Shown: positions 52,334-62,316, counted from the first letter of the stretch. The stretch is 64,000 nt of DNA from Aliiroseovarius sp. F20344 (GCF_023016155.1 NZ_JALKBG010000006.1:372001-436000), one strand, 5' to 3'. Notes: generated by a model from the sequence alone, not told the origin. A program made the numbers and translations.

Positions 52334-53701
52334 ATGAGCGGATTTGACTATGATCTCTTCGTAATTGGTGGTGGATCGGGCGGCGTGCGCGCGGGTCGTG
52401 TGGCCGCTGAAGGGGGGGCTAAGGTGGCCCTGGCCGAGGAGTTCCGCATGGGCGGCACCTGCGTCATTCGCGGCTGCGTTCCTAAGAAGCTGATGGTCTT
52501 TGCCTCGCAACACGGGCCGGCCGCGACGGATGCTGCCGCTTACGGCTGGAAAGGCAATGCGCGTGGTGAGTTCGACTGGAAGGGTACCTTCCGCCCCGCA
52601 CTGCATGCCGAGCTTGAGCGGCTTGAAGGGATCTACACGCGCAACCTTGGCAATTCCGGCGCAGATATTTACAGCGCCCGCGCCGTGGTGAAAGACGCCC
52701 ACACGGTTGAGCTTTCTACCGGCGAGACGTTCACGGCCAAACACATCCTTGTCGCCACAGGCGGACGCCCCTTTATCCCCGACACGCCGGGTGCAGCGGA
52801 GCTGGGCATCACCTCGAATGAGGTTTTCAATCTTGAAGACTTTCCCAAGCGTATTTTGATTGTTGGCGGTGGCTATATCGCGACCGAGTTTGCCTGCATT
52901 TTCAATGGGCTGGGAAGTCACGTTGCGCAATGGTATCGCGGCGCCCAGATCCTGCGCGGCTTTGATGACGAAGTGCGCGGTTTCCTTGCCGAGCATATTC
53001 GTGAGCGCGGTGTCGACCTGCATGTTGGCCTTGAAGTCGAGCGGATGGAGCGTCGCGACGGTGCCATCTGGGTAAAAGGCACAGATGGGCGTGAAGAGGT
53101 CTTTGATCAGGTGCTCTTTGCCACAGGACGTGTGCCCAACACCGATGGGTTGGGGCTAGAAGAAACTGGTGTGAAACTTGGGCGCGGTGGCGAGGTGGTC
53201 GTGGATGATTACAGCCAGACCTCGGTTCCATCGATCTACGCCGTGGGTGACGTGACCAATCGTATCACGCTGACCCCTGTCGCGATCCGCGAGGGCATGG
53301 CCTTTGTGGAGACCGTCTTTAACGGAAACCCGACCAAGCCTGACCACGAAAGTGTTGCATCGGCAGTGTTCACGCAACCGGAATATGGAACGGTTGGCCT
53401 TTCCGAAGAAGATGCGCGCGCGCAAGAGAAGATCGACGTTTACTGCGCCGCCTTCCGGCCGATGCAGAAAAGCTTCATCGGATCGAACGAACGCGTGTTG
53501 TTCAAACTGATCGTATCGCAGTCCACGCAAAAAGTTCTGGGCGTGCACATCGTCGGTGATGGCGCAGGCGAGATGATCCAGCTGGCCGCCGTGGCTGTGA
53601 AAATGGGCGCAACGAAAGCCGATTTCGACCGTACTGTGGCTGTGCATCCGACCATGTCGGAAGAGATTGTGTTGATGAAGTCGCCCACCCGAAGCGACTG
53701 A
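52334..53701 (+). CDS. gor: Glutathione reductase
   Basis: A 455-residue flavin disulfide reductase. The FAD loop is FVIGGGSGGVRAG, the redox pair is C43/C48 in GGTCVIRGCVPKK, and the NADPH loop is ILIVGGGYIATEFA with downstream basic residues; the C-terminal HPTMSEE His/Glu pair is present. I use ATG 52334 because GG at 52323-52324 is spaced for it; ATG 52328 is two codons earlier. Confidence 0.94.
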   Translation: MSGFDYDLFVIGGGSGGVRAGRVAAEGGAKVALAEEFRMGGTCVIRGCVPKKLMVFASQHGPAATDAAAYGWKGNARGEFDWKGTFRPALHAELERLEGIYTRNLGNSGADIYSARAVVKDAHTVELSTGETFTAKHILVATGGRPFIPDTPGAAELGITSNEVFNLEDFPKRILIVGGGYIATEFACIFNGLGSHVAQWYRGAQILRGFDDEVRGFLAEHIRERGVDLHVGLEVERMERRDGAIWVKGTDGREEVFDQVLFATGRVPNTDGLGLEETGVKLGRGGEVVVDDYSQTSVPSIYAVGDVTNRITLTPVAIREGMAFVETVFNGNPTKPDHESVASAVFTQPEYGTVGLSEEDARAQEKIDVYCAAFRPMQKSFIGSNERVLFKLIVSQSTQKVLGVHIVGDGAGEMIQLAAVAVKMGATKADFDRTVAVHPTMSEEIVLMKSPTRSD

Positions 53702-53731
53702 TTGCGGCCCTAGATCACGATAAACATATGA

Positions 53732-53756
53732 AAAGGGGGCGCATTACGTCCCCTTT
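53732..53756 (+). terminator. Probable terminator after gor
   Basis: AAAGGGG (53732-53738) and CCCCTTT (53750-53756) enclose a further GCG/CGT pairing. The T run is short (TTTGCCTTG), so strength is moderate. Confidence 0.5.
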
Positions 53757-53830
53757 GCCTTGAAATTTGCTGCCCGAAGGGCCAGTTATGAGCGCGAAAC
53801 CCTGTTTTAAGACGGAAGGAATTGGACCAG

Positions 53831-54964
53831 ATGGCCAGCGATAATGGCGGTCCCTGGGGCGGCGGTGGAAACCGTGGCGGCTCTGGCGGGCGTCCCCCCT
53901 CGAATGGTGGTGGTAACCGTGGCGGCAACGAGCCGCCGCAGATGCCCGAAATTGACGAGCTTGTGAAGAAAGGCCAAGAGCAACTGCGTGTGCTCATGGG
54001 TGGCCGAGGCGACAGCCGCAAAGGTGGTGGCCAAGGCGGCCAAGGCGCCGGCGGCCCTGGGATTGGGCGCGGATCGATCCTATTGGTGGCGCTTGTTGCT
54101 GTGGCGGTCTGGGTTTTTGCCAGTTTCTACCGCGTCGACACGTCGGAACAATCGGTCGAACTGCTTTTTGGTGAGCGCTATGGCGTCGGCCAAGAAGGTC
54201 TGAACTTCGCCCCGTGGCCCGTTGTGACCAAAGAGATCTATCCGGTAACACGTGAGAACGTGATCAACATCGGCGATGGCACGTCTGAAGGGCTGATGCT
54301 GACTGGTGATGAGAACATCGTTGATATTGATTTTCAAGTTGTATGGAACATCTCAGACATCGAAGCTTTCGTCTTCAACCTTGCCGCGCCCGAAAACACC
54401 ATCCAAGCGGTGTCTGAATCGGCGATGCGTGAGATTATCGCCCGTTCGCGTTTGGCCCCTGTCCTGACGTCGGATCGTGGTGTGATTGCGCAGGATCTAG
54501 AAGAGTTGATCCAATCGACATTGGACGGATACGAATCTGGTGTGAACATTGTTCGTGTGAACTTTGACCGTGCTGACCCTCCAGCCGAAGTGATCGACAG
54601 CTTCCGCGAAGTTCAGGCCGCTGAACAGACCCGCGACACGTTGCAAAAACAAGCGGACGCCTATGCGAACCGCGTTGTCGCAGCTGCGCGTGGTGAAGCA
54701 GCCCAGCAGCTTGAACAAGCTGAAGGGTATCGTGCGCAAGTCGTAAACAACGCCGAAGGTGAGGCCGCGCGCTTTATCTCGGTCTACGAGGAATACGCCA
54801 AGGCGCAGGATGTAACCCGCAAGCGTCTGTATCTGGAAACGCTCGAGAAGGTTCTGTCCAATGTCGACAAGATCATTCTGGATGAAACCGTTGGTGGCGA
54901 TGGCGGCGTCGTGCCCTATCTGCCGCTCAATGAGTTGAACAAACGCAGCGAGGAGACGAAGTAA
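53831..54964 (+). CDS. hflK: FtsH protease activity modulator HflK
   Basis: A 377-residue SPFH protein. The glycine-rich tail (about 4-40) is followed by a charged linker with more Gly and Gln repeats, one membrane segment (about 80-100), then the SPFH/band-7 domain and a coiled coil. GGAAGGA lies ten bases before the ATG at 53831. With HflC it forms a cage around FtsH at the inner membrane. Its TAA overlaps the hflC ATG by one base. Confidence 0.93.
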   Translation: MASDNGGPWGGGGNRGGSGGRPPSNGGGNRGGNEPPQMPEIDELVKKGQEQLRVLMGGRGDSRKGGGQGGQGAGGPGIGRGSILLVALVAVAVWVFASFYRVDTSEQSVELLFGERYGVGQEGLNFAPWPVVTKEIYPVTRENVINIGDGTSEGLMLTGDENIVDIDFQVVWNISDIEAFVFNLAAPENTIQAVSESAMREIIARSRLAPVLTSDRGVIAQDLEELIQSTLDGYESGVNIVRVNFDRADPPAEVIDSFREVQAAEQTRDTLQKQADAYANRVVAAARGEAAQQLEQAEGYRAQVVNNAEGEAARFISVYEEYAKAQDVTRKRLYLETLEKVLSNVDKIILDETVGGDGGVVPYLPLNELNKRSEETK

Positions 54965-55833
54965 TGAAACGTACTCAGATTCTTCTTTTCGTCCTGGTCG
55001 CCGTCGTGCTTGGTGTGTTGCAGGCTGTTTACATCGTTGACGAACGTCAAAAGGCCTTGCGTCTTTGGTTTGGTGAGGTGCAGGCCGAGATCTCGGATCC
55101 CGGGCTTTATTTCAAAATTCCCTTCCTGCACGAGATCATCAAATATGATGACCGGATCTTGCCGTTGGACACACGCAAACTTGAGGTTACGCCGGCAGAT
55201 GGTCGCCGTCTTGAAGTGGATGCGTTCGCCCGTTGGCGGATTGCAGATGCCAAGCAGTTCCGCCGTGCGGTGGGCGCAAGCTCGATCGCTGGTGCTGCAC
55301 CGCGTCTTGAGCGGATCCTGAACGCAGAGCTGCGCGAGGTGCTGGGTAAAGTGAACTCGGGCGTTGTGCTTTCAGCGGATCGTGTTGTTTTGATGAACCA
55401 GATCCGTGATCAGGCCCGCAGCCAAGCGTTGTCGCTTGGTGTTGACATCGTCGACGTGCGGATCAAAAGCGCCGACCTGCCTCAGCAGAACCTTGAAGCC
55501 ACGTTTGAACGTATGCGTGCGGAACGTCAGCGTCTAGCTGCGGACGAGATCGCCCGCGGTAACGAGGCGGCACAGCGTCTGCGCGCAACGGCAGACAGAA
55601 CTGTGGTCGAAACCGTTTCGGAAGCCCGCAAAGAAGCTCAGATCATTCGTGGTGAGGCCGACGCCCGCCGTAACGCGATCTTGGCCGATGCGCTGGGCCG
55701 TGATGCAGAGTTCTTTGCCTTCCTGCGTTCGTTGGAAGCGTATGAGAAATCGCTGACCGGTGGGAACTCTTCGCTGGTGATCACACCAGACAGCGAGTTC
55801 TTCGACTATCTGAAATCGGATACGGTTCGGTGA
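54964..55833 (+). CDS. hflC: Protease modulator HflC
   Basis: A 289-residue SPFH protein with an N-terminal signal anchor (ILLFVLVAVVLGVLQAVYIV), the band-7 domain beginning DERQKALRLWFGEVQ, and a long charged coiled coil (ERMRAERQRLAADEIARG). It partners HflK and overlaps it by one base. Confidence 0.94.
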   Translation: MKRTQILLFVLVAVVLGVLQAVYIVDERQKALRLWFGEVQAEISDPGLYFKIPFLHEIIKYDDRILPLDTRKLEVTPADGRRLEVDAFARWRIADAKQFRRAVGASSIAGAAPRLERILNAELREVLGKVNSGVVLSADRVVLMNQIRDQARSQALSLGVDIVDVRIKSADLPQQNLEATFERMRAERQRLAADEIARGNEAAQRLRATADRTVVETVSEARKEAQIIRGEADARRNAILADALGRDAEFFAFLRSLEAYEKSLTGGNSSLVITPDSEFFDYLKSDTVR

Positions 55834-56024
55834 TGTCGACAATCTTGTTTGGCATCGGGCTTGTGCTCGTGATTGAGGGGCTGGTGTTCGCACTGGCCCC
55901 TTCGCGTTTGGATGATCTCGTCGCCATGATGGCCGCGATGAGCCGCGATCAGCGCCGCTTGATCGGGATTGCCGCTTTGGCGTTGGGCGTTCTGGCCGTT
56001 TGGGTTTCGGGCGTTCGGCTCTAG
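55833..56024 (+). CDS. DUF2065 family small membrane protein
   Basis: A 63-residue protein with two hydrophobic helices (about 3-22 and 43-60) around a short polar turn (SRDQRR). Its ATG overlaps the hflC stop by one base; a GTG at 55830 is an alternative start. It is a usual companion of hflKC; function unknown. Confidence 0.85.
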   Translation: MSTILFGIGLVLVIEGLVFALAPSRLDDLVAMMAAMSRDQRRLIGIAALALGVLAVWVSGVRL

Positions 56025-56242
56025 CAACGCAGTTTTTAGCGAATTGGTGCCGACTTTGGCCCACAAATTGATGCCTGTTTAACCGGTTTATCTGGCCTAA
56101 CCGGCCTGCTCACAAGCTCTTACAGGTTTTCACATAGCGGTGAGGTCGCCTTCCAAACTTTGCGTTGCGCTTTTGCGCGCCTATCTAGAGACTATCATTC
56201 AAACGGACATATCATCCGGCAAGTATCGAAAAGGAGAGTAGT

Positions 56243-57736
56243 GTGAGAGCGCAGGCATACGCCCTAAGGCAGGTGCAGACGGATTATTATCGAGGATTTT
56301 TGGCCCTTTTGCTGGCGGTGGTCACTTTGGTGGCGACATCAGTGCGTGCAGATGCGCGCGGGGCACCGGACAGCTTTGCTGATCTTGCGGAAAAGGTCAG
56401 CCCGGCTGTTGTGAACATCACAACCTCAACAATCGTGGCAAGCCGCGAAGGTGGCCCACAGCCCATGATCCCGGAAGGCAGCCCCTTCGAAGAGTTTTTC
56501 CGTGATTTTCTTGAGCGTAACCAGAATGAACCTAACGGAAATCAATCTGAGCCACGCCAGCGTCGCAGTCAGGCCCTTGGGTCAGGTTTCGTGATTTCCG
56601 AGGATGGGTTCATCGTCACAAACAATCACGTCATTGAAGGCGCCGACGAAATCTTGATCGAGTTCTTCTCGCGCGATGAGCAGTTGGAAGCCAAGGTGAT
56701 CGGCACAGATCCAAACACGGACATTGCGCTTTTGAAGGTCGAAAGCGATGAGCCTTTGGATTACGTCAGCTTTGGTGACAGCGACATCATGCGTGTTGGT
56801 GATTGGGTGATGGCCGTCGGTAACCCGCTGGGGCAGGGCTTTTCGGTCTCTGCAGGGATCGTGTCACAACGCAACCGTGAGCTTTCGGGCAATTATGACG
56901 ACTACATCCAGACGGATGCCGCGATCAACCGGGGCAACTCTGGTGGCCCTCTGTTCAACATGGAAGGCGAAGTTATCGGCGTAAACACAGCCATCCTAAG
57001 CCCGAATGGCGGATCGATCGGGATTGGTTTTGCAATGTCTTCGGCTGTGGTCAATCGTGTGATCGATCAACTGAAAGAGTTTGGCGAAACCCGCCGTGGT
57101 TGGCTGGGTGTACGCATTCAGAACATCACCGATGACATCGCGGAAGCTCTTGGGCTGGAAAGCACGGATGGTGCGCTTGTGACGGATGTGCCCGACGGTC
57201 CCGCCAAAGAGGCCGGCATTCAGGTCAACGACGTTATCTTGTCCTTTGACGGTGTGAACGTCACGGATTCCGGCGAGCTGGTGCGCACCGTTGGCAATGC
57301 GCCAGTGGGTAAAGCTGTCCGCGTGATGGTTCTGCGCGACGGCAAGACCGAGACGCTGAAGGTTACTCTAGGTCGCCGTGAAGATGCCGTTGCCGCGTCG
57401 AACAACAGCCAAGACACGCCGTCCGAACCTGTTGAACCCAGCAAGCTTCTTGGCATGTCCCTCGCACCTTTGGATGACGCAGCGCGCGAGGCCTTGAGCT
57501 TGAACCCAGGTGATGAAGGTCTGGCCGTTCTGGACATCGACGAAGACAGCGAGGCCTTTGAAAAAGGTGTACGTGCTGGGGATGTGATTTCCGAAGCGGG
57601 TCAGCAACCGGTCATCTCGATCGAGGATCTGGAAGCCAGTTTGCAAGTTGCCCGTGACGGGGGCCGCAAATCGGTGCTTCTGTTGGTGCGTCGTGACGGC
57701 AATCCGCGCTTTGTAGCTTTGTCACTGGACGAATAG
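56243..57736 (+). CDS. Periplasmic serine protease, DegP/HtrA family
   Basis: A 497-residue Do-type protease that starts with GTG behind AAGGAG. After a hydrophobic signal segment (about 20-37), the trypsin-like domain carries His in TNNHVIEGADE, Asp in NTDIALLKVE and Ser in AINRGNSGGPLFN. Two PDZ domains follow (about 275-370 and 390-490). It degrades misfolded envelope proteins and commonly follows hflKC. Two hairpin terminators follow the stop. Confidence 0.93.
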   Translation: MRAQAYALRQVQTDYYRGFLALLLAVVTLVATSVRADARGAPDSFADLAEKVSPAVVNITTSTIVASREGGPQPMIPEGSPFEEFFRDFLERNQNEPNGNQSEPRQRRSQALGSGFVISEDGFIVTNNHVIEGADEILIEFFSRDEQLEAKVIGTDPNTDIALLKVESDEPLDYVSFGDSDIMRVGDWVMAVGNPLGQGFSVSAGIVSQRNRELSGNYDDYIQTDAAINRGNSGGPLFNMEGEVIGVNTAILSPNGGSIGIGFAMSSAVVNRVIDQLKEFGETRRGWLGVRIQNITDDIAEALGLESTDGALVTDVPDGPAKEAGIQVNDVILSFDGVNVTDSGELVRTVGNAPVGKAVRVMVLRDGKTETLKVTLGRREDAVAASNNSQDTPSEPVEPSKLLGMSLAPLDDAAREALSLNPGDEGLAVLDIDEDSEAFEKGVRAGDVISEAGQQPVISIEDLEASLQVARDGGRKSVLLLVRRDGNPRFVALSLDE

Positions 57737-57752
57737 TCTCAGAACGAAAAAA

Positions 57753-57811
57753 CCCCGCCAGATGTGTTCTGGCGGGGCATAAAAAACCCGCGCTGAATGC
57801 GCGGGTTTTTT
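57753..57811. terminator. Tandem terminators between degP and DUF1127
   Basis: CCCCGCCAGA (57753-57762) pairs with TCTGGCGGGG (57768-57777); on the minus strand it is followed by six T. A second hairpin, AAAAAACCCGCGC (57781-57793) with GCGCGGGTTTTTT (57799-57811), is symmetrical and works in both directions. The two convergent genes end on either side. Confidence 0.9.
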
Positions 57812-57827
57812 CGTGAGCGGTGAGGTC

Positions 57828-58022
57828 TTAGAGATTGACGATATCGGCGCGACACAGTCCGATATCTTCAAGCTCGCGATCCGTCAGTTTCAACAGTGCG
57901 TTGCGTGTCTCGCGAGCGTCATTCCAGGCGACCACAGCGGAAAACATACCGCGCATGGCGTCGGACAGACGGCCCCCGAAGACGCCGCCGGTTGCGGTTG
58001 TCATTGTATCGAAAGCAGCCAT
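57828..58022 (-). CDS. DUF1127 small protein
   Basis: A 64-residue basic protein. The C-terminal DUF1127 motif is LLKLTDRELEDIGLCRADI. GAAGGA lies about ten bases before the ATG at 58022. Alphaproteobacterial members bind RNA or influence stress and nutrient adaptation; in Rhodobacter one lies beside CcsR small RNAs, but here a terminator follows directly and no such RNA is seen. Confidence 0.9.
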   Translation of the reverse strand: MAAFDTMTTATGGVFGGRLSDAMRGMFSAVVAWNDARETRNALLKLTDRELEDIGLCRADIVNL

Positions 58023-58143
58023 TTTCGTGTCCTTCACAAAAAAGTTGGTTGGGTGAGCTGAATTGCTCTAAGCGGCATCTAGGCTTGAAATCTCTGTCCC
58101 ACAAGCATGGTTTTTGCATGCCCCTTATGCGTTTTTTGCAACC

Positions 58144-58178
58144 GGTCGTTTTCAGCACCTTTGGGGTCGAAAACGACC
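58144..58178. repeat. Perfect inverted repeat, possible RNA hairpin or operator
   Basis: GGTCGTTTTC (58144-58153) and GAAAACGACC (58169-58178) are exact complements with a 15-base spacer that can pair further (ACC with GGT). No T run follows on either strand, so termination is unlikely. Confidence 0.5.
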
Positions 58179-58300
58179 TGAATTCCCCTATTTTCTTACC
58201 CAATGGGCGTCAAATTAATTTGGTTCATCAGGAATTTTCCCGACAACTCGCATTGCAGTGGGGCGAAGACGGCTTGCTGATGTAAATGGCGCTGGTCAAT

Positions 58301-58315
58301 GTTCTCGTTTCGTGC
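58301..58315. promoter_or_regulatory. Degenerate LexA-type box upstream of ruvC
   Basis: GTTC-N7-GTGC differs at one position from the alphaproteobacterial SOS box GTTC-N7-GTTC and lies 63 bases before the ruvC ATG. ruvCAB is a usual SOS target, but one mismatch in a short motif is weak evidence. Confidence 0.3.
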
Positions 58316-58378
58316 TAATTCTGGCGCAGCAAGTAAAACAGGCAACTAAAGCCGTATTGCACCAGAGCAGGGCAGGAT

Positions 58379-58885
58379 ATGCGCATCATTGGCATCGATC
58401 CGGGACTTCGGAACATGGGGTGGGGGGTTGTTGACACCTCCGGCACGCGGCTATCGCATGTGGCCAACGGCGTTTGTATGTCCCGCACCGGTGATCTGGC
58501 GTCGCGGCTTTTGTCTTTGCACGAACAACTCACCGAAGTTTTGGCGCACTTTCAGCCGGATACAGCAGCGGTTGAGCAGACATTTGTGAACAAAGACGCG
58601 GTGGGTACCCTGAAGCTGGGTCAAGCGCGCGGGATCGCGCTTCTGGTGCCTGCTCAGGCAGGGCTGAGCATCGGTGAATATGCCCCCAACGCAGTTAAGA
58701 AAGCTGTGGTTGGCGTTGGGCACGCGGACAAACAGCAAGTTGACCATATGGTGCGTATGCAACTGCCAGGGGTTCAGATCACAGGGCCCGACGCAGCGGA
58801 TGCCTTGGCAATTGCCATTTGCCATTCTTTCCACGCACAAAGTGCAGGACGTTTAGAGGCCGCAGTGAAAAAGGCGACAGCATGA
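58379..58885 (+). CDS. ruvC: Holliday junction endonuclease RuvC
   Basis: A 168-residue resolvase. The acidic metal ligands are seen in [13 protein letters not shown] (Asp7), [11 protein letters not shown], and [13 protein letters not shown] near the C-terminus. Its stop overlaps ruvA as ATGA; ruvC, ruvA and ruvB form one operon. Confidence 0.96.
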   Translation: MRIIGIDPGLRNMGWGVVDTSGTRLSHVANGVCMSRTGDLASRLLSLHEQLTEVLAHFQPDTAAVEQTFVNKDAVGTLKLGQARGIALLVPAQAGLSIGEYAPNAVKKAVVGVGHADKQQVDHMVRMQLPGVQITGPDAADALAIAICHSFHAQSAGRLEAAVKKATA

Positions 58886-59571
58886 TTGGACGGATTGCAG
58901 GACGTATAGACTATCGAGCCGATGATCACGTGCTGATTGACGTGAAAGGCGTGGGTTATTTGGTCTACGTTTCGGACCGAACCATGTCGGCGCTGCCCGC
59001 CACCGGCGAGGCGGTCGCTTTGTACACCGACCTTCTGGTGCGAGAAGATAATCTGCAGCTTTTCGGATTTACCTCGTTGGTTGAGAAAGAGTGGCATCGC
59101 CTGCTTATGAGCGTACAGGGTGTGGGCGCGAAGGCATCGATGGCCATTCTGGGCACTTTGGGAGCAGATGGCGTCAGCCGCGCAATTGCCTTGGGTGACT
59201 GGAACGCGGTGAAAGCTGCTAAAGGAATTGGTCCCAAAACTGCACAGCGCGTGGTGAATGAACTGAAAGACAAGGCAGCCAGCGTCATGGCGCTGGCAGG
59301 GTCTGGGGCGGGAGCATCAACACCTGCGCCTGACCTTGATGAGCCATTGATTGAAGCGCCGACTGCTTTGACACCTGCTGCAACCACTACACCATCCGCT
59401 CAAAGCGCTGACCCCGCCGCGCAGGCCGAGGCCCTGTCTGCCCTGACCAATCTTGGCTACGGCCCCGGTGAAGCGGCCTCGGCCGTTGCGCAGGCGATGG
59501 GGGAGGATCCTGCTTTGAATACCGCCGCGCTGATCCGCGCCGCGCTGAAACTGCTTGCGCCGAAGGGCTAA
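58882..59571 (+). CDS. ruvA: Holliday junction helicase subunit RuvA
   Basis: A 229-residue RuvA: an OB-fold N-terminus ([20 protein letters not shown]), helix-hairpin-helix motifs ([12 protein letters not shown] and [15 protein letters not shown]), a linker rich in Ala and Thr that is longer than in E. coli, and the C-terminal RuvB-contact domain ([18 protein letters not shown]). Four-base overlap with ruvC. Confidence 0.95.
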   Translation: MIGRIAGRIDYRADDHVLIDVKGVGYLVYVSDRTMSALPATGEAVALYTDLLVREDNLQLFGFTSLVEKEWHRLLMSVQGVGAKASMAILGTLGADGVSRAIALGDWNAVKAAKGIGPKTAQRVVNELKDKAASVMALAGSGAGASTPAPDLDEPLIEAPTALTPAATTTPSAQSADPAAQAEALSALTNLGYGPGEAASAVAQAMGEDPALNTAALIRAALKLLAPKG

Positions 59572-59589
59572 GGGGGCGAGGTATAGTCC

Positions 59590-60645
59590 ATGTCCATTTC
59601 TGATCCGCAGCCCGATCCCACATTGCGTCCCGCGCCAACGCCGGAAGAACGGGTCGAGGTCGACCGCGCTCTGCGTCCGCAGGTCTTGGGCGATTTCATC
59701 GGTCAGGCCGAGGCCCGAGCAAACCTGCGTGTCTTTATCGAAAGTGCCCGCAAACGTAACGAGGCGATGGATCACGTGTTGTTCCACGGCCCGCCCGGCT
59801 TGGGGAAAACCACGCTGGCGCAGATTATGGCGCGCGAGCTTGGGGTGAATTTCCGCATGACCTCGGGGCCTGTATTGGCCAAGGCGGGGGATTTGGCGGC
59901 GATCCTGACCAATTTGGAAGCCAATGACGTATTGTTCATTGACGAGATCCACCGCTTGAACCCGGTCGTGGAAGAAGTGCTGTATCCCGCGATGGAGGAT
60001 TTCGAACTGGATCTGGTGATCGGTGAAGGTCCGGCAGCGCGAACCGTGCGGATCGAGCTTCAGCCGTTTACTCTGGTGGGCGCGACCACACGTCTGGGCC
60101 TTCTGACCACGCCGCTGCGCGACCGTTTTGGCATCCCAACCCGACTTCAGTTTTATACGGTCGACGAGCTGCACGAAATCGTCTCGCGCAATGCCCGCAA
60201 ACTGGGTGCGCCTGCCGATGCGGATGGCGCGCGCGAGATTGCCAAACGTGCTCGTGGTACGCCGCGTATCGCGGGCCGTCTGTTGCGCCGTGTGGTGGAT
60301 TTCGCGGTGGTCGAAGGTGACGGGCGCATCAGTCGCGAGATCGCTGATAATGCGCTGACACGGCTTGGGGTGGACAACCTTGGTCTTGATGGCGCGGACC
60401 GGCGTTATATGGGCCTGATGGCCGAGCATTACGGCGGTGGCCCAGTGGGAATCGAGACGCTCTCGGCGGCGCTTTCAGAAAGCCGTGATGCGCTGGAAGA
60501 GGTGATTGAACCCTATCTGCTACAACAAGGTTTGATCCAACGTACCCCACGCGGGCGCATGTTGGGTCAAAGGGCATGGAGCCATCTTGGCCTTTCCGCG
60601 CCCACGCCTGAAAAGCCGGGGCAGGGGCAGCTCTTTGACGGATAG
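59590..60645 (+). CDS. ruvB: Holliday junction helicase subunit RuvB
   Basis: A 351-residue AAA+ motor. Walker A is [14 protein letters not shown], Walker B is [11 protein letters not shown], sensor 1 is [12 protein letters not shown], and the winged-helix domain ends [17 protein letters not shown]. It drives branch migration with RuvA. Confidence 0.97.
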   Translation: MSISDPQPDPTLRPAPTPEERVEVDRALRPQVLGDFIGQAEARANLRVFIESARKRNEAMDHVLFHGPPGLGKTTLAQIMARELGVNFRMTSGPVLAKAGDLAAILTNLEANDVLFIDEIHRLNPVVEEVLYPAMEDFELDLVIGEGPAARTVRIELQPFTLVGATTRLGLLTTPLRDRFGIPTRLQFYTVDELHEIVSRNARKLGAPADADGAREIAKRARGTPRIAGRLLRRVVDFAVVEGDGRISREIADNALTRLGVDNLGLDGADRRYMGLMAEHYGGGPVGIETLSAALSESRDALEEVIEPYLLQQGLIQRTPRGRMLGQRAWSHLGLSAPTPEKPGQGQLFDG

Positions 60646-60699
60646 TGCTTGAAACGCGCGCCCGTATAAGGGACACCCGGCGCGATCAAGGAGAGACTG

Positions 60700-61365
60700 A
60701 TGACCGACGCGCCGCTTATGACCCCCGCTGATGTGACCGCACATTTCACCCGCTCGAATGGCAATTTCACGTTTGCTCGCTGGGGCCGTCCCATCGTGCC
60801 TGTGGTCTTTGGCGTGGAAGAGCAGACGCTGGAAGTGGTGAAAGGTGCAGTTGAGGCGGTTGTTGTTTTGGCAGGTCACAAGATGGCTGAAACCGATCCA
60901 GAACTTGGCGCGAACCTGATGGCTTTCTTTTTCCGCGATTGGGAGGAGTTGCTAGAGGTTCCAAAACTGGACGAGCTGATCCCGGATCTGGCCGCAACGG
61001 TCGCGCGTCTTAAAGGGGCAGGGGCCAGCCAGTACCGTGCCTTCCGCTTTGACGACCATAACGCCATTCAGGCCTGTTTTACCTTTGTCTGTATGACCGA
61101 CGCCATGGCCGCACAACCCGCCGAAGCCATTGCGCTGACCCAAGCCGTTCAGGCCATGCTTTTGTGGAGCGACGAGGTTTTCGCCACCAAAAGCCCGCTG
61201 GCGCTGTTGCCAGATGGGCAAACCATCCTGCGCCCAGAAATCGCGGCTTTGGTTAAGGCCGCTTATGATCCAATGCTGCCCGTTGCCGCCGATGATGCCT
61301 CGCACGCATTGCGGCTTTATGCGCGGATGCAGGTCGCGCCTCCCGAGGCCGACGCTCCTGCCTAA
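60700..61365 (+). CDS. Conserved unknown protein downstream of ruvB
   Basis: A 221-residue soluble alpha/beta protein with no membrane segment or known motif; landmarks are FTRSNGNFTFARWGRPIVPV, FGVEEQTLEVVKGAVEAV and YRAFRFDDHNAIQACFTF. AAGGAGA fixes the ATG. The thpR ATG follows its TAA directly. I cannot name a function. Confidence 0.8.
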   Translation: MTDAPLMTPADVTAHFTRSNGNFTFARWGRPIVPVVFGVEEQTLEVVKGAVEAVVVLAGHKMAETDPELGANLMAFFFRDWEELLEVPKLDELIPDLAATVARLKGAGASQYRAFRFDDHNAIQACFTFVCMTDAMAAQPAEAIALTQAVQAMLLWSDEVFATKSPLALLPDGQTILRPEIAALVKAAYDPMLPVAADDASHALRLYARMQVAPPEADAPA

Positions 61366-61902
61366 ATGCGAAGTTTCCTTGCTCTCCCTTTGCCCGACCT
61401 GCTGGCAGATGAGCTGTCTTTCTTTGCTCAGCGACTAAAGCTTGGTCGGCCTCAGCCCCCTGAAAACATGCACATTACTTTGGCGTTTCTGGATGAGCAG
61501 CCGGTGTCGGTTTTGGAAGATCTGCATGAGGCGCTCGAAGCCACGGCGCTGCCCGCTGTATCCGTTGGGTTCGCGGGGGTTGACCCTTTGGGGGGTAAAA
61601 TCCCATCCGTCCTTGCTTTGCGCGTCACGGGGGTTGATACGTTGCAGGCGCGGGTGGCCTCGGTTGTGCGCGGGATTGGGATTACGCTGCCACATCGAAA
61701 GTTTCGCGCGCATGTCACGCTGGCGCGACTTCCCCGTAAGCCCGGAGCCGAGGATATGGCAGCCCTAGGTCATGTGCTTGAAACCCACGGCAATGCGCAG
61801 TTTCCAGAGGCGCATCTGCGCGAAATGTCGCTCTACCAGTCTCACCTGCGCCCGGAAGGTGCTTGGTATGAGCGCTTGGCAGATTATCCTCTGTCCGGCT
61901 AG
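61366..61902 (+). CDS. thpR: RNA 2',3'-cyclic phosphodiesterase (ThpR/LigT family)
   Basis: A 178-residue 2H phosphoesterase. The two catalytic His-x-Thr motifs are MHITLAFLDE (about 42-45) and AHVTLARLPRK (about 120-123). It hydrolyses cyclic phosphates at RNA ends. It is contiguous with the preceding gene. Confidence 0.9.
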   Translation: MRSFLALPLPDLLADELSFFAQRLKLGRPQPPENMHITLAFLDEQPVSVLEDLHEALEATALPAVSVGFAGVDPLGGKIPSVLALRVTGVDTLQARVASVVRGIGITLPHRKFRAHVTLARLPRKPGAEDMAALGHVLETHGNAQFPEAHLREMSLYQSHLRPEGAWYERLADYPLSG

Positions 61903-61932
61903 GGTCAGGCTGAGCAGAGATCGAGGCAAAAA

Positions 61933-62316
61933 ATGCACCACTTTCCCATCCGCGTTTACTATGAAGACACCGACATGGCCGGGATCGTCTATTACGCCAA
62001 TTATCTGCGCTATATCGAACGGGCGCGATCGGATTGGGTGCGCGAGATAGGGATTGATCAGAATGCCATGCGCGATGAGGGGCTGGTCTTCGCTGTACGC
62101 CGGGTCGAAGCGGATTATCTAACCCCCGCCAAATTTGACGATGAGTTACAGGTTGAAACATCTGTTCAACAGGTCAGCGGTGCGCGTTTGGTGATGGAAC
62201 AGGTTGTGAAGCGTGGCCAACAGCCTTTGTTTCAAGCTGTTGTGACCATCGTTTGCGTCTCAGAAACCGGAGCACCTGCGCGACTTCCGGCAAATATTCG
62301 CCGGTTGGTTCATTGA
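61933..62316 (+). CDS. ybgC: Tol-Pal system acyl-CoA thioesterase YbgC
   Basis: A 127-residue hot-dog thioesterase with the active-site loop VYYEDTDMAGIVYYANYLRY containing the catalytic Asp. It is the usual first gene of the tol-pal operon. GAGG lies about eight bases before the ATG. Confidence 0.93.
   Translation: MHHFPIRVYYEDTDMAGIVYYANYLRYIERARSDWVREIGIDQNAMRDEGLVFAVRRVEADYLTPAKFDDELQVETSVQQVSGARLVMEQVVKRGQQPLFQAVVTIVCVSETGAPARLPANIRRLVH

Larger units (their letters stand above)
58023..58378. other. 356-bp gap between DUF1127 and ruvC
   Basis: It contains a perfect 10-bp inverted repeat (58144-58178), a LexA-like site (58301-58315) and presumably two divergent promoters. No coding frame with a plausible start was found. 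Confidence 0.5.

Noticed and set aside
57737-57827. CcsR-type small RNA downstream of the DUF1127 gene
   Set aside because: Only two terminators are present and no CCTCCTC loop motif; the DUF1127 transcript ends at once.
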